Below, piece after piece: positions 50,745 through 62,873 of a stretch of 64,000 bases of DNA (position 1 is the first letter of the stretch; every line of letters begins with the position of its first letter). The stretch is from Tubiluchus corallicola (Eukaryota; Priapulida; Priapulimorpha; Priapulimorphida; Tubiluchidae). The translations under genes were made by a program, and so were the position numbers. The stretch spans positions 92,501-156,500 of the forward strand of contig JAQGDQ010000204.1 of the NCBI GenBank assembly GCA_030141605.1, written 5' to 3'. The notes under the pieces were generated by a model. It did no database searches and was not told the DNA's origin. It saw only the letters and a program-made list of their open reading frames with translations.

Positions 50745-53587
50745 CTAACTACAGAAGTTTAAAATGTTCTTGCATATAAAATTTTCACTCTTATTCAGCC
50801 TGACGTGTAAACTGTATGCACATTTTCTGTGAATCACATCAAAATAAATAATATTAAGTCTAGTAGAAATATATCTGGCGCTCGTATCATATAAAAAGTT
50901 ATACAGCTTCCAGGTTGATACATTATATGCAACCTTGAGTTTGCTAAGATTGTAAGAATAAAAATGTCTCCAAGTTGACATACCATAAAAAGTAGTGCAG
51001 TAAGCATTAAACAATTGTCTCTTCACGTTAACTGAACAGTGAGTAAATTTCATGAATAATTTATTTGCTCTACCATAGTAAATTGAACATTGTCATAATA
51101 TATCTAAATCATCTCTATTGCTTCTGATAAAACATGACGCAGAATATTTTTCCTTTTTACTAGGTACAAAACTTTTACACTGTAAAGCAACAGACCTAAA
51201 AGTAAACTGCTGCATGTGGGCAGAGCGAACCATGACAAGTTTAGTCTTATTCACATTTACAAGGATATCATATTCTTAGCAAATTTATTAAAAATTCTAG
51301 CAGTCTCTGCAAAGCCATCGAGGTTGTTACTAAAAGACATATGTCATCAGCGTACATCAAGTGATTAATGCAGGCTTCAGCTATATGACAACCCACACCA
51401 GAGTTAGTAAGTGCAGCACTAAGATTTTTAAAATAGAAGTTTAATAACAATTGAGACATTTTTCCACCTTGACAAATTTCGTTTCCTACTACAAAACTAT
51501 AAGAGTTAAATTTACCCCATCTAACCAACATACGTTGTTCCGTATAATAAAAAAGCAAAAGTCTTATTACTACCTTTGGTAGGTTAGTATTGATAAGGTT
51601 TAGGAACAGTTTGAGATAGTTTACTCTATAGTACGCTTTTGATGCATCAATAAACAGAATATGTACAGTACTTTGTCGACTAATGTAATAGTCAAGCACC
51701 TCTTTTAAAGTATGGATGCACATCTCTGTGCCTAAGTTTTCAACAAAACCAAACTGGTTTGGCGTGGTACTCAAACAAGAACTGTAACTATTTAGAAGCA
51801 GTATTTCTATAACTTTGCTTCCTACAGATGAAAGAGCGATAGGCCTATAGTTGTTTTTGTCTGTAATATCCCCATTTTTGTATTTAGCGAGAGGTACTAG
51901 TACATTATTAGTACAACATTAACAAGTGCGTCAGATAACCGTGTGTTACACAGGACATGAATAGCAGCGCCAACATGATTGGCAGCAAATGGGATGCATT
52001 ACGGAAATGTTCACCTTTAAGTCCGTCTGGACCAGCTGATTTATGTAAGGAAAGCCTATCAATTGCCTCTTGCACTTCAAAAACTGTAAATGCATTAATG
52101 GGCGTTATACTATGTCTCAGAACATGTTTTATATGCTCGTTAAGACCTTTATTGTCAACTGAATTTAACAAATTTTTATAATGATTATCCCACAGTGCAC
52201 AAATGTCCTTTTCCCCATTTGACTCACCAACATGTGGAGAAAGAGGAAGTTTTGAATTGGTTTCTTTTTTTATAGATGGCCAAAATTCATAAGGGTTACA
52301 ATGCATAAGTTTATAAACCAACTTATCAGCAATAATACGTTTCTCATTACATTTGCACTCATGCAATACACGTTTAAACAATGCTCCAGAACGGCGCATT
52401 TCATCAGCTAAGTAACCATTACGTGGCTTACCATTTATACGCCATGCAAGGAAACACTGGCGAGAATATTTATGACTATCTGCCATATAGTCATTCCAAC
52501 CAGGTATCCTCTTACCCTGACAGTTATTAGACCGAAGTTGCTTCCCTGCAATACTGATAGTGGCTGAAACTTTTAGTACGTTAGTAATATCTTCATACAG
52601 TTTAGACAGGTTATTTTGGTGTTGTTCGTTTTCACAGTACACATTATTACAAAGCAGAGCGCCGTACGGCATCGCTATACCTAGTAAAGCGGTATGTGTA
52701 CAGTGCCGGTAGTTGGATAACTGACCTTCATTGGCGTTATCCCAATCAACATTATATCTATCCACCCCAGGTTTAGAAAAGATTACATTGTCAGTATTTA
52801 GCAAATCATCTACTGTAATAACACTATCATTAATAGGACAGGCCAGCACAAGATCAACATTGATCTGAGCACCTATAGGCATATGATCACAGTTAGTTAA
52901 ATTGTAATCCACAAATATATTACTAACAATGAACTGCATTGCTTCAGTACAAATTATGTGGTCTAACCAAGAGCAAGTTTGATGTGCAGTACTCACATAT
53001 GTAAAGGTATCAGCTGGCAAACTGAGCACATCAGAAATATTATAGTTATTAGCTAAGCACAATGCTTCCAGTTTTCTATAAAACTGTCTTGTTATGTGTG
53101 AATTAAAATCTCCTACGCAACATACGTAACCAGTGGCTGATATTTCAATGAAAGCATCTAATTTTCCTAAACACAATCTAAAGTCATCACATTCATATGG
53201 AAAGTAAACATTCACAAACATAATTGGCATGAGTTTATCAGGCAGGTGAGCTGAAAAACCTAAAATATTAAAGTCATTTTCATGTGAACTAATCTTATAT
53301 TCACCCGGAGGTGTTTTTCTCCAGAGCACAGCTAAGCCACCCTGCGGTCGTCCTTTCAGAAGTCCATCAGACAGATCTGTAGGTGAGATCCCTCTTCCAT
53401 GAAAATCTGGATCAACTGTTGCCAAATAGTCAAGTTCTTGAACTGGAATCATCGTTTTTTGAAGAAACACGATGTCACTGCGATTACAGAGTTCTTTTAA
53501 CACTACTAGTGATTCAGGATTTTTGATCGAATTACAATTGTAACTCACTATTCTAAGTGAAGATATTTGGGTGCAGTTTTGCTCCAT
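50745..53587 (-). pseudogene. LINE ORF2: APE-type endonuclease and reverse transcriptase, broken
   Basis: The first frame, 53587-51908, holds an exonuclease/endonuclease domain with SYNCNSI, GDFNSH, SWLDHII and CDHMPI. The catalytic Glu normally in LQET reads Lys (LQKT, residue 44). It ends inside the RT start block KSAGPDGLKGEH. A frameshift near 51900 leads into PLAKYKNGD, NYRPIALSS, then FIDASKAYYRVN, CQGGKMS and LMYADDICLL, which carry the RT catalytic aspartates. After a stop at 51268 the reading continues in another frame (VNVNKTKLVM, then FNAYCTTFYGMSTW) to 50745. At least three breaks are visible. Confidence 0.88.
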
Positions 53588-53594
53588 AAATGGT

Positions 53595-54898
53595 TTACTC
53601 GTTATTCGATCCAGCGTTATTGACTAACGATTCACGAGACGACCATAACCGGTGACTGACTTGCGAATTATTTGATGCAAGTGGTCTAGCATTCATTGTC
53701 ACTAAAGATTTGCCATCATTGCCATTGTTCTGGCTTGTCTTGGTGGCAGAAGTGTAAAAAGGCTTTACAGGTACCCCTGCAGGCCACACTTCTGGCTTCA
53801 TAATTTGATCTGATTCCTTGTTGCCGTAGCACGTTATCACAAATGAAGTATATGTGTCATACCTAGTTTTCAGTTTCTGCACCTTAACGTTAAAATCAAC
53901 GTTATCTAGAAGCAGTTGCTCGATGTTCTCCTCCATCGTGCTGGCATGCAAGCGAGTTGCAAAAACTCGTCTTACGGGCTTGCTGGTTTTGATGAGCACA
54001 TCTTTTCCCGTGGCTGTCCCTGTGATAGTGAGTTTAGAACTACGAAGTTTTGGTGCTTTTTTGTTGTTTCGAGTAGTTCACAACAGTGAATCTGTCATCA
54101 CTTATGCCGCTTGTCTTAATGTTACCTCTTTCTACATCTTCCACTGAGTTAGCCCGGCTCGTTTGCCTCACAGCTGCTAAATAGCTTTTTGCTTCTAGTC
54201 GTTGATTTTGCTGAATTTCATTCCTATTAGAATTACCAATGGCTTGTGAATCTGTTTTAAGTGCCAGTAGTTGATTAAGCTCATTTCGCGAGACTGAATT
54301 AGACTTGAGTTCTTTCAGATCTTCTTGTACATTCTGTAACAGTTTCATTATAACTGTGATGTCAACAGATTTGAGTGACATAGGCGGAACGTTTTGCAAA
54401 TAAGCAGCCACAAATCTAGGTGTTGGTTTAGCATCCGTAATCAGACCATACTGGAGCAACATCAGGATGTGATACGATAAAGCCCGTCTTTTGGTAGGGC
54501 CGATTCAATTTTTTAGGAAAGTCCGGCCTGTCTTCATCGTCATCGGGTATTAGGCCCACGAGCATCGTTTTCGCTTCTTCCAGGTTCTCGACTGAGTAGA
54601 AATCATGAATTACGATCTCTAGATTGCTGACTGGAACCTGCGCCTCAAGTTGATTTTGGGCAAAATAGTTCACCTCGTTATGTATAAGGTAATATTTTTC
54701 GTCGTCGATAGAATTGGAAGTTATATTGCTAACTGTATTTTGCGATGGCAAAATATCATCATAGTTTAACTCTTTTGCAAGCCCACTAGGCTTTCTAGCA
54801 ATAAAGCATTTTCTGCACAAAACCAGTTTCCCAAATTCTGCTCTTGGCACAGCGTCAGGATTCTTCTTTCTGCACAGCACACAAGAGATCGATGCCAT
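53595..54898 (-). pseudogene. LINE ORF1, frameshifted
   Basis: Starts MASISCVLCRKKNPDA with CxxC and a second CxxC in LVLCRKCF, a zinc-ribbon or PHD-like knuckle. A middle segment (54462-54040, different frame) is coiled-coil-like, with VQEDLKELKSNSVSRNELNQ. A third frame (54060-53595) carries a basic RNA-binding-like region ending with the WPAGVPVKPFY motif seen in many LINE ORF1 C-termini. Frame changes occur near 54445 and at an A-run near 54050. ORF1 ends eight bases before the ORF2 ATG. Confidence 0.75.
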
Positions 54899-54960
54899 TG
54901 TAGGTTGAAGGGCAACTAATTACCTGTTACGATTACCTGCATTGGCCAGCTGGTTTAGTA

Positions 54961-55837
54961 ATTCAACTTGTCCTTTTGTTGTGTCTATTGTGCTTTAATT
55001 ACCTGGACTACAAGAATGTCTGCGCAAGAGCAACTTTCGCCAAAAAAATTTATATTGCTCAAAAGTTTTTCGCAGATTTCAGATTTATTAATAATCAAAC
55101 ATGCTATTTGATCTTTTAACGATATTCACCATATTTTCACTCACTCACTCATATAGCTTTCGCTGATGTACCAGTGCTCAGTTCAGTATAGAACGATGAA
55201 AACTTGGAGCACTAATATCACGAACGTACAAGAACTGTCGTATGAGAGGAAAAATTGGCAGGGCAGCAGCAGCCTGCATTGGACAAGAACCTCGGACAAG
55301 ATCTACTAAATGCTTTTTTTGATAATCTGCGATAAACAAAACTTTTAAACATTTTGAAAACAGTAAGAAAATGTTACATTTTACAACAGAATGATAATTG
55401 CCTGTAGCAAATTTATGCAGGTTAGAATATGGAAGTAAAAATGCATCTTGTGCGCTTCTTCATTTTTTTAATTAATGTAGCATATGATTCTGTCAGAAAT
55501 TTAATACATGGAAAGATGAGTGTGTGAATTCTTTTTTGAATCACTTTAATGTCATTGTTCAATGTTGTGGCTTTTTGTGACCGGACTGTAGCCAGAATGC
55601 CTTTCCAAGAATTTATAGGCTAGCTTAGCTTTATTTAACTTACACTGTTGAGGTCGTCTAGTGACACAGTCCTTCTGGGGGACAGAGATAAAAGTGACAA
55701 CAGAAACAGCTGTACATGATCACCTATCAATAACTTAATTTTGTTTTTTTCAGTGTCGAAAAAAGAGCTTGCAATGTTACTGTTAACTAGTTGAATTTAT
55801 TTTCCTGGCTGCAAACGGTCAATTTCTACCTACAAAC
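54961..55837. other. Region between LINE and GH31 gene
   Basis: It probably holds the LINE 5' flank and the promoter or 5' UTR of the downstream gene. No clear motif was seen. Confidence 0.5.
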
Positions 55838-58800
55838 ATGACGTCTACTCAGACGCAGGTGGAATCTCAAGACTCTCAGCCAACATCAGATATAGCTGTT
55901 CTCTTTGAGAAATCAAAACCAACTTCGGAGTTTGCTCAAGATGGCTCCCCTGATTCTAGTGCTGAGTCACCGACGCCCAACGTACATTTCTTGCATCATA
56001 ATGGTGGAAAAGATATGCCTACTCAAAGATTATTAGATCGAGTGAGTTTTATTTTTCACTATAATTTTCATTTATAATGTGAAAATTTTCAAATTTTGAA
56101 TAATTTAATTGATATTAGTATTTGGAAAGCATTATTTTTTGCAACGAACAGCAGCTTCAGCTAGTAATGTAACTATTATTTATTTATGTTTTAAAAATAA
56201 ACATTTAGTTAATATAAAGATGGTAGATATTTATGTTAATAACAAGAGAAAGCAAGTTAAGTAATCCTGGGCTTGGATAGCAACGAATGGGTTACTGCTG
56301 GCAAAAATGGTCTGATTGGTTTTACCTACCTTAATGCCCTATCTATTTTGCTTATTGTATGCATGTACTTACACATATCTAAAATACCTCTGCCAGCCAG
56401 TGTGTCTCATCTTAGAGGTTTCCTTGAAAATGAAGTAGGACAACTAGTATTCTCTGACTTAAGCGCTGGATATTGGCTTGTAGTGTGCCTATTGAAATGA
56501 AGCAAGTTAGAGTTTTATATAAAAAAAGGTATGCAGATTTCTGTTATGTGTTAGTTTAAGATTTGTGTTGCTATATGATGTAATATTTGCAGATTGATAT
56601 TCACTAATCATACTAGCTATATTTGAGTGCATTATTTTTAACCACGGTATTTTTTAATTTCTGAGGAATAAAATCAGTATTTAAGTAAAAACTGTTATCA
56701 ATTTATTTTTCTTATTTTCTTTTTAAAGTTTATGGAATCATATTTAGGTAAATTGTAGAAAAATATTTTTACTTGTTAAAGATAAATTAAACTGAAAATG
56801 TTTAATTCCTTTAAAAATCTACCAAGCGGCCTACTTAGTGATGAGGAATTTTAATTGCGACTTCTAGCATTTGAAGTTTTAGTTATGATGTGAAATTAAT
56901 TATGGTTTTGTTTCTTTTTTTAGTTTTACATGGTGCAGAAATTAAGTCCACCACGAGAGTTAAAACTGAAACTTTTTGTAGCTTTTCTGTTTATTGTCAT
57001 CGTCGTGGGTTTTAGTGTAATCGTGCACTTTTACAAGAAGGAAGAGCTGGAGGCTGACATAGGGAAGATGCTGCACTTTTTTGAAGGTTCGCGTGAGCTG
57101 CATGTTGACTATGGTAGCCTAAAGGATCGTCTTGTTGGTTCTCTAGGCTCACTTCTTCCATTAGGTGCTCATCCTTATAACTGCTTGGGAATTGGCATGT
57201 CTAGCGCTTCAGAGCTCTGCCTTGATTGGAAAAATGAGGCAAAATTAATGATTATGTACAGACAGATAAATGATGTCAGTTGTTATGATGTGTCTTGGAC
57301 TGGAGTGGATAAGGACACGGTGCTGAAAGATTGTTACTCGTTGTCTGCTGCACACTGGTACGGCAGTGGGCTAGTACGCAACCAGCTGTACCCCATTGAA
57401 AAGTGGTCTAGGCCGATGGAAGCTTACATTAACGGTGACATTCATAAACAAGAATATGGTGGTATTCTTGAAAGGTATTGGTTATCTTCAAAAGGAGTTA
57501 CGATAACTGTGGAAGAAGCCATACCATTGTTTGTTAGTGTTAATAGTTCTGGAGACAACCAGTTGTGTTTAGTGTCATCTGCCAGAAATGGCACCTATTC
57601 AAATCCAAGCAACGCAAGAACAAAGTTGAATTACACTATCTGCACAGCACCAGACATCAACACAGCTCATAATTATTACTTGCAGACAGTTTCTGTGTTG
57701 GGTTGTATTAAAGATGATCTGATCACCAAGGTATCATGGTATATAAATGAGAATCTCAATCAGAGTTCAGTTGAGAACTTTGTCAGGCTGGTTCGCACAC
57801 ACAACCTAGCCGGAGGCTTCCTCATTCTTAATGGTGCTTGGGAATCTCATCCTGGGGATCTGGCCTTTGATGCACAGCGGTTTCCTAGGCCACACGAGAT
57901 GATGAACATTGTGAGAGAAAATGGTTTAAAGTTCGCATTGAAGATGCATCCTTTTAGCAATACTGACTCAGTTTCATTCTTGGAAATGGCATCAAACTTT
58001 TACAGTGTTATGGATGGCAGTAACAAAGTTCCAGGACTGACAAACTGGCAACAGGGATTAGCTGCCGTGCTAGACGTGACAAATACAGATGCACGGATGT
58101 GGTTTCTCAGTAGAGCCAGACAACTGCAGAAACGTTTTGCTGTTGATGGGTTCAGCATGCTAGGTGGTGAAATAAGTTCACTGCCTTTTATGTACAGTGT
58201 AAAGAATCCTGCAGAGTCTACAGTTGGTTACATCTTAGATTACCTGAATCTCATAAATAAATTAGCAGCTGGGGATGAGCAGTCTACTGACTGTACTGCA
58301 TACTTACCCATTACAGATGTTACTGTTGCAGCCAAAACACAAGGATTTCCAATACCACTTAATCCTGGTACACTCAGTTTTTCATGGGGACATGACAATG
58401 GCTTGCGTTCTGTTATTCCTAGAGTTATAACCATGGGGATTCTGGGATATCCTCTATCCATGGCTCCTCTTCTATACAAACTGGAGTCAGGACAATTACC
58501 TGATCCGGAACTGTACATACGCTGGATTCAGTTAGCTGTATGTATGCCAGTGGTGCAGATAGGCATACCACCATGGGAATATTCAAACACAGATGTTCAT
58601 GCAGCTGCGAGCATTGCATTTCAGTTTCGGGAGATGGTCATCGTCCCAATTCTAATTGATCTGCTGGAGATAATGAAAAGCAGTAATGTGCCGGTCATAC
58701 GCCCTCTGTGGTGGGACTACCCAGATGACGAACACGCCCTGAATGATAATTCACAGTTTTTAGTGGGTAACTCATTGCTTGTAACACCTGTACTAATGCC

Positions 58801-58942
58801 AGCTTCGTCATATAGAGATGTCTATTTGCCTCGTGGAAAATGGCAGGACAGTATAGAAAATAGAATCACAGAAGGGCCAACATTGGTGAAAAATCACAAA
58901 GCACCTTTAACTGAAGTTCTTTATTTTAGAAAAGCCTCATAA
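55838..58942 (+). CDS. MYORG-like GH31 membrane glycosidase homologue, probable pseudoenzyme
   Basis: Two exons, 55838-56041 and 56924-58942, GT-AG, phase 0, 740 residues (human MYORG is 714). Residues 1-84 are a hydrophilic cytoplasmic tail, 85-105 a single membrane span (LFVAFLFIVIVVGFSVIVHF), and the rest a lumenal GH31 region. MYORG-like blocks include CYDVSWTG, CLGIGMSSASELCLDW, YWLSSKGVTITVEEAIPLFV, WGHDNGLRSVIPRVITMGIL and RPLWWDYPDD. In active relatives the nucleophile Asp sits in an FxxDxGE motif; here it reads FSMLGGE (478-484), with Leu at that place. The Asp residues expected just before WG-D-GLRS are also absent (LSFSWGHD, W556), and the PDxIGG block reads MAPLLYK. Fold and topology look kept, catalysis lost. 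The gene has no visible damage, so a non-enzymatic role is likelier than decay. Confidence 0.85.
56042..56923. other. Intron of the GH31 gene
   Basis: An 882-bp GT-AG intron. A 75-codon open frame at 56273-56500 begins just after a TTGGATAGC tract and has no recognisable family features; it is treated as chance or repeat-derived. Confidence 0.6.
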
Positions 58943-61900
58943 GCTTGGTTTATGTAGTCTAGTTGGTGATATACCTGGTAATACTCATCAATTAATCTGA
59001 ATTTCAGCAAGTTGAATATGTGCAAAATATACTTTAAGCTTTATCTCTTTTATTTACATTATTCTATTGTTTTTTTGACTAATGAATCTGGGCAAATTTC
59101 CTATTTTGTTATGAATAAATTCAGTGTTTCAAGACCTGTCTGCATCCGTTCTTGAAATCATTACTGGATTTGTCAATTATCTCAGTGCAAGCTGATGACT
59201 CACTACCTCAGAAGATCAATTTATAATGAAGGAAACCTTGAGGTTTTGTGCACTGTGCTGAGATAATTTATGAAATCTTGCAGCTGTTTTTTTCTGGAAG
59301 CATAATTAATTATACTTGTTGACTCACTGCTATACTAACTCATTGTTTTCCTGTTATACTGCCTGGTTTTAGCCCCTGATGATCTCCAGGTGACCTCTGA
59401 TCGTGTGTGTGAATGATGGATTGTTCTGCATTCTGATAATACTTCTTTTATATATGTTATACATGTGCAGGGTTGTTACATTTTAAACTGGATGACCTTT
59501 AACTCGGATAATCTGTGTCATGGTGTGACACTCTCTGTATCTTTTGAAGTCACTAACTGCTTAACAAAATAAGCCCATCGATTCAATACTACTTGGCCCT
59601 GCTTAACCTTCGTCTTTTTATGCACTTTTATGTTGCTGACATTAAGTTAACTTTGACTTCAGTTTGACTCGGTTTCCCAACATTCTCTGTTTGACAGTAA
59701 TACATGATACAATATCAGTGATAATTCATTTTTAAATAGATAACCATTAATCAGATAATTTGTGACATCTAATGCTGTGAGCGGAGTGATCTTTTCTCTC
59801 GGGTAATCATCTACTCAGCAAAGTTAACCTACAGACTCACTGCTACAGCTTAAATATTGTCTTCTTGCATGTTTTTTGTTATGACCTTTTACTGTCTTTT
59901 GTTGCCCTTATCATGTCGGGAGTTTTGTCCTTGCTGAACGTTTTTTTAACGACTTTGACTGAAAACCATAAATTTTTCATCAAATCAACACTTTGAACCA
60001 AATACTGCTTTATACGCATGAAATATAGTCTGGGTACACTGATTTGTCCTTATAATATGCTTTTTAACGTAGCCTATAATTCAGTCAAATACAAGTTTAA
60101 TTAAGGGCATAGAACTTATTTCAACTTTGGCACTTCTGTTGAGTGATAAGTATTACAGTAATGGACATTTTACCTCATACAGACGACTCTTTTGTTGGAA
60201 CAGCAATAGTGGAAACACATCCATTAATTGTGAACATGATTGCATGATTGTTCCTATGTTATTATCTCATATACTAAATCTCACCCGATTGGTGAATTTT
60301 ACTATATCTGTTTTAGCCACCATAAATGCTAACGTAAGGGTCTCTTGTTTTTTTATTTATCATTAAATAAAACCATCATTATTTTTGTGTCACTTGTTCG
60401 TATAATAACTCAGTTATTTTTCTTGTTTATTTGTTCTTTACCTTTAAATATATTTTTGACACCCATTGCTGTTTGAAGAAATTGCAATAACCGGCCAAGT
60501 CAAAGCAATTGAATGAAGATTTTGTTGCTTGCAATTATTTATTGGCCTTAATAGTTTTGCTGCCATTTTTTACTATGCACAATACTTTTTTATATTGTGT
60601 GTTTTAAGTCACTGTATTAATGCAATACATTTTGTAAATCAAAGGTCGTATGTGACAAAATATCGATTTGTTGCGCAAAATTATTGATGACATTACACAA
60701 ATTATACATATTATGACAATATACATTTACACGAATTCACGTATAAATGCTGTCGATAATTTTGTCATTTATGTAATTTGATTCCTTAATGTTATTATGC
60801 AAATATTATTCATTTGCATATACACTTACACGTATTTCAAAACCTGTCTTATGTCTCAATGATTACCCATCTGTTGAGTCACTCAGAATCAAAATGGCTA
60901 CAGGAGCTTAACCGTTTACATAAGCAATAAGCCATTGCATTGATTATTAACTTATCACTCAATTTGCCAAGTTAATTAGTTGAGTTCTTATCAGCTGCAC
61001 ACTTAATTGCAAACTGTACACTTAATTGCAGTGTTGTTCTTTTTAGTGTGCTGCCTTGTAGATTGTATGACTCATGTACATCAAATTCAGTCATAGAGAT
61101 ATGTTAATTTACACAAATATTTAGTTACAATATTTAAAAAACAGAATCGGTATGTTTAATATGTTTATTTATTTTTAAATAAATAATTATATGAGTGCCT
61201 TTTTAACACATAAATCTATATAGGCCATGTTTGAATTTGACATTAATTTTGCTGGCCGTAAACTTGACACACTGTAGCATTAATAGTGTGATGCATACAA
61301 TGTTTTTATAAAGATAATTAAATCTATACAATTTCTAAGAGTGTAATAAATAGTGAGCTATAAATTGTTAGTACTCTGTTGTTAAATTTTATAGATAGTT
61401 TTTAGAAAAAAAATTGCAATGTAAATTGAGACATTAGCATGTTAGGTGGTATTGATATTTTCGTATGATACGATTTGTATCCTTGATTGGCTGAGCACAC
61501 GTAAAAGTTACTAGTTGTATCATTTTTAAGATTTTAATCGATCAACTCTGTTACTGTTAATCAATAAATTTTAAGCGTTATAAGATTGAAATCAAATTGT
61601 TATGATTAAATTTTACATCTATTTTTCACAAGTTAATTTGCGTATATATTGTTAGCACCTCATAATGCTATTATTAACATGACCAAAGTTCGAATAATTA
61701 TAAAACTTGAGCTAACCCAGGTTAAATTCTTCTCTGACAATAATTTTGAGGTAATACAATTACTGTAAAAAATATGCTCATGCTTTATGTTAGTTACTCG
61801 CTTACTGAGTTTTGTACCCAACTGTCTGGAGATGTCATTTGGAATGTCATTTATTGTACCGTTTTTCGTAATCGTCGCAATATAAATTTGACAAAAACGT

Positions 61901-62182
61901 ATTACATGATCAGCATCCATCCAGTACAGGACCAAAATCGAGGCAAAATGGACCATTTTATAAAGTTACTTCACAAGCGAGTAACCCAAAAATGAAGCAT
62001 ACTGTGGCATATTAACGGGTTTGAGTCCATTGAATAAGATGTAAGACACCTGAATGGTCACAGTTTGTATTTGTCCCTGCGTTAGGCAATGGCAAACATT
62101 ATTAGTAAGTAGATGGGTGACCACTCGAGAAAGAGAATGTACTGCACTATTTTGAAAAGTAGGTTAACTGACAGAATGTTTA
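58943..62182. other. 3' UTR of the GH31 gene and intergenic DNA
   Basis: AATAAA at about 59114-59119 is a plausible polyadenylation signal for the GH31 gene. The rest is AT-rich without a supported gene or repeat family. Confidence 0.5.
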
Positions 62183-62873
62183 CGAAAGTGGGACGAATGT
62201 GATCTATATGACATTAAAGGAAATTCGTACCCAATCTTGAATTGTAGATAAAAATAATCTACTTTTTAAAATATTGAAAGGGAACACATCATTTTTCAAG
62301 AATCACTTACGTGAAGGAATTATTCCCACACGCAATTTCGCTTGCGCGTCACCACTTCTTCGCTGTTACATGCATTTCGTTATTCGTTAGTTAGACGGGC
62401 ATTAGCACTTGCATTTCGGAAACACGCACATAAAACAGGTGCTGTACCTCTCAGGTCAGAGGTGTTCGTTTGTAACGTAGTACACACGTTCGACATCTCA
62501 TACGTGAGCACAGCGTATCTCTTATAATTTTTATCTTAAAACTTGCCGAGTTTTAGTACAACGCGTTGAATCTCTTACAGTAGCACCGTACTCCAATCTT
62601 TGCTTTGGCAAACACGTTCATGGTATGTTTGTGCTGCTGAAAATTATATTCATTTGTGATGTCTTCAATAGTTGGGCTCACCCGCCGTTAATTAAAATTT
62701 TAATTTATGATTTAATTATCGGAGACGTTTTTGCAGTATTATTGGCGTTAAAATGTGTACTTGTACCGTACTTGAAAATGGCGCAGGATATGAAAAATCA
62801 TCCTATCCTTCTTTAAACAACATGGCAGAAAAACATGCGAAAGTGGGACGAATATGCTCTATATGATATTAAA
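62183..62873. repeat. 36-bp direct repeats about 655 bp apart
   Basis: CGAAAGTGGGACGAATGTGA at 62183 and CGAAAGTGGGACGAATATGC at 62838 both continue TCTATATGAYATTAAA. Homology may extend about 20 bp upstream. The DNA between them has no recognised gene. They could be ends of an unknown short element or a segmental duplication. Confidence 0.6.

Larger units (their letters stand above)
50590..54960 (-). mobile_element. Decayed near-full-length LINE (non-LTR retrotransposon)
   Basis: Two consecutive ORFs (ORF1 with a zinc-ribbon-like N-terminus, ORF2 with endonuclease plus reverse transcriptase) followed by a short 3' UTR ending AAATCAAATCAAATAAT, a microsatellite-like tail rather than poly-A. 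The left limit near 50590 is supported by the truncated sister copy at 3950-4275, which shares this 3' end. The 5' limit is approximate. APE-type endonuclease and the simple-repeat tail suggest a CR1/L2/Jockey-like clade, but the clade is not resolved. Multiple frameshifts show it is inactive. Confidence 0.88.

Noticed and set aside
56273-56500. 75-codon frame inside the GH31 intron
   Set aside because: It lies between well-supported exons with matching phase and has no homology signal.
58240-58619. Two minus-strand frames opposite the GH31 gene
   Set aside because: They are shadows of the strongly supported plus-strand coding sequence.
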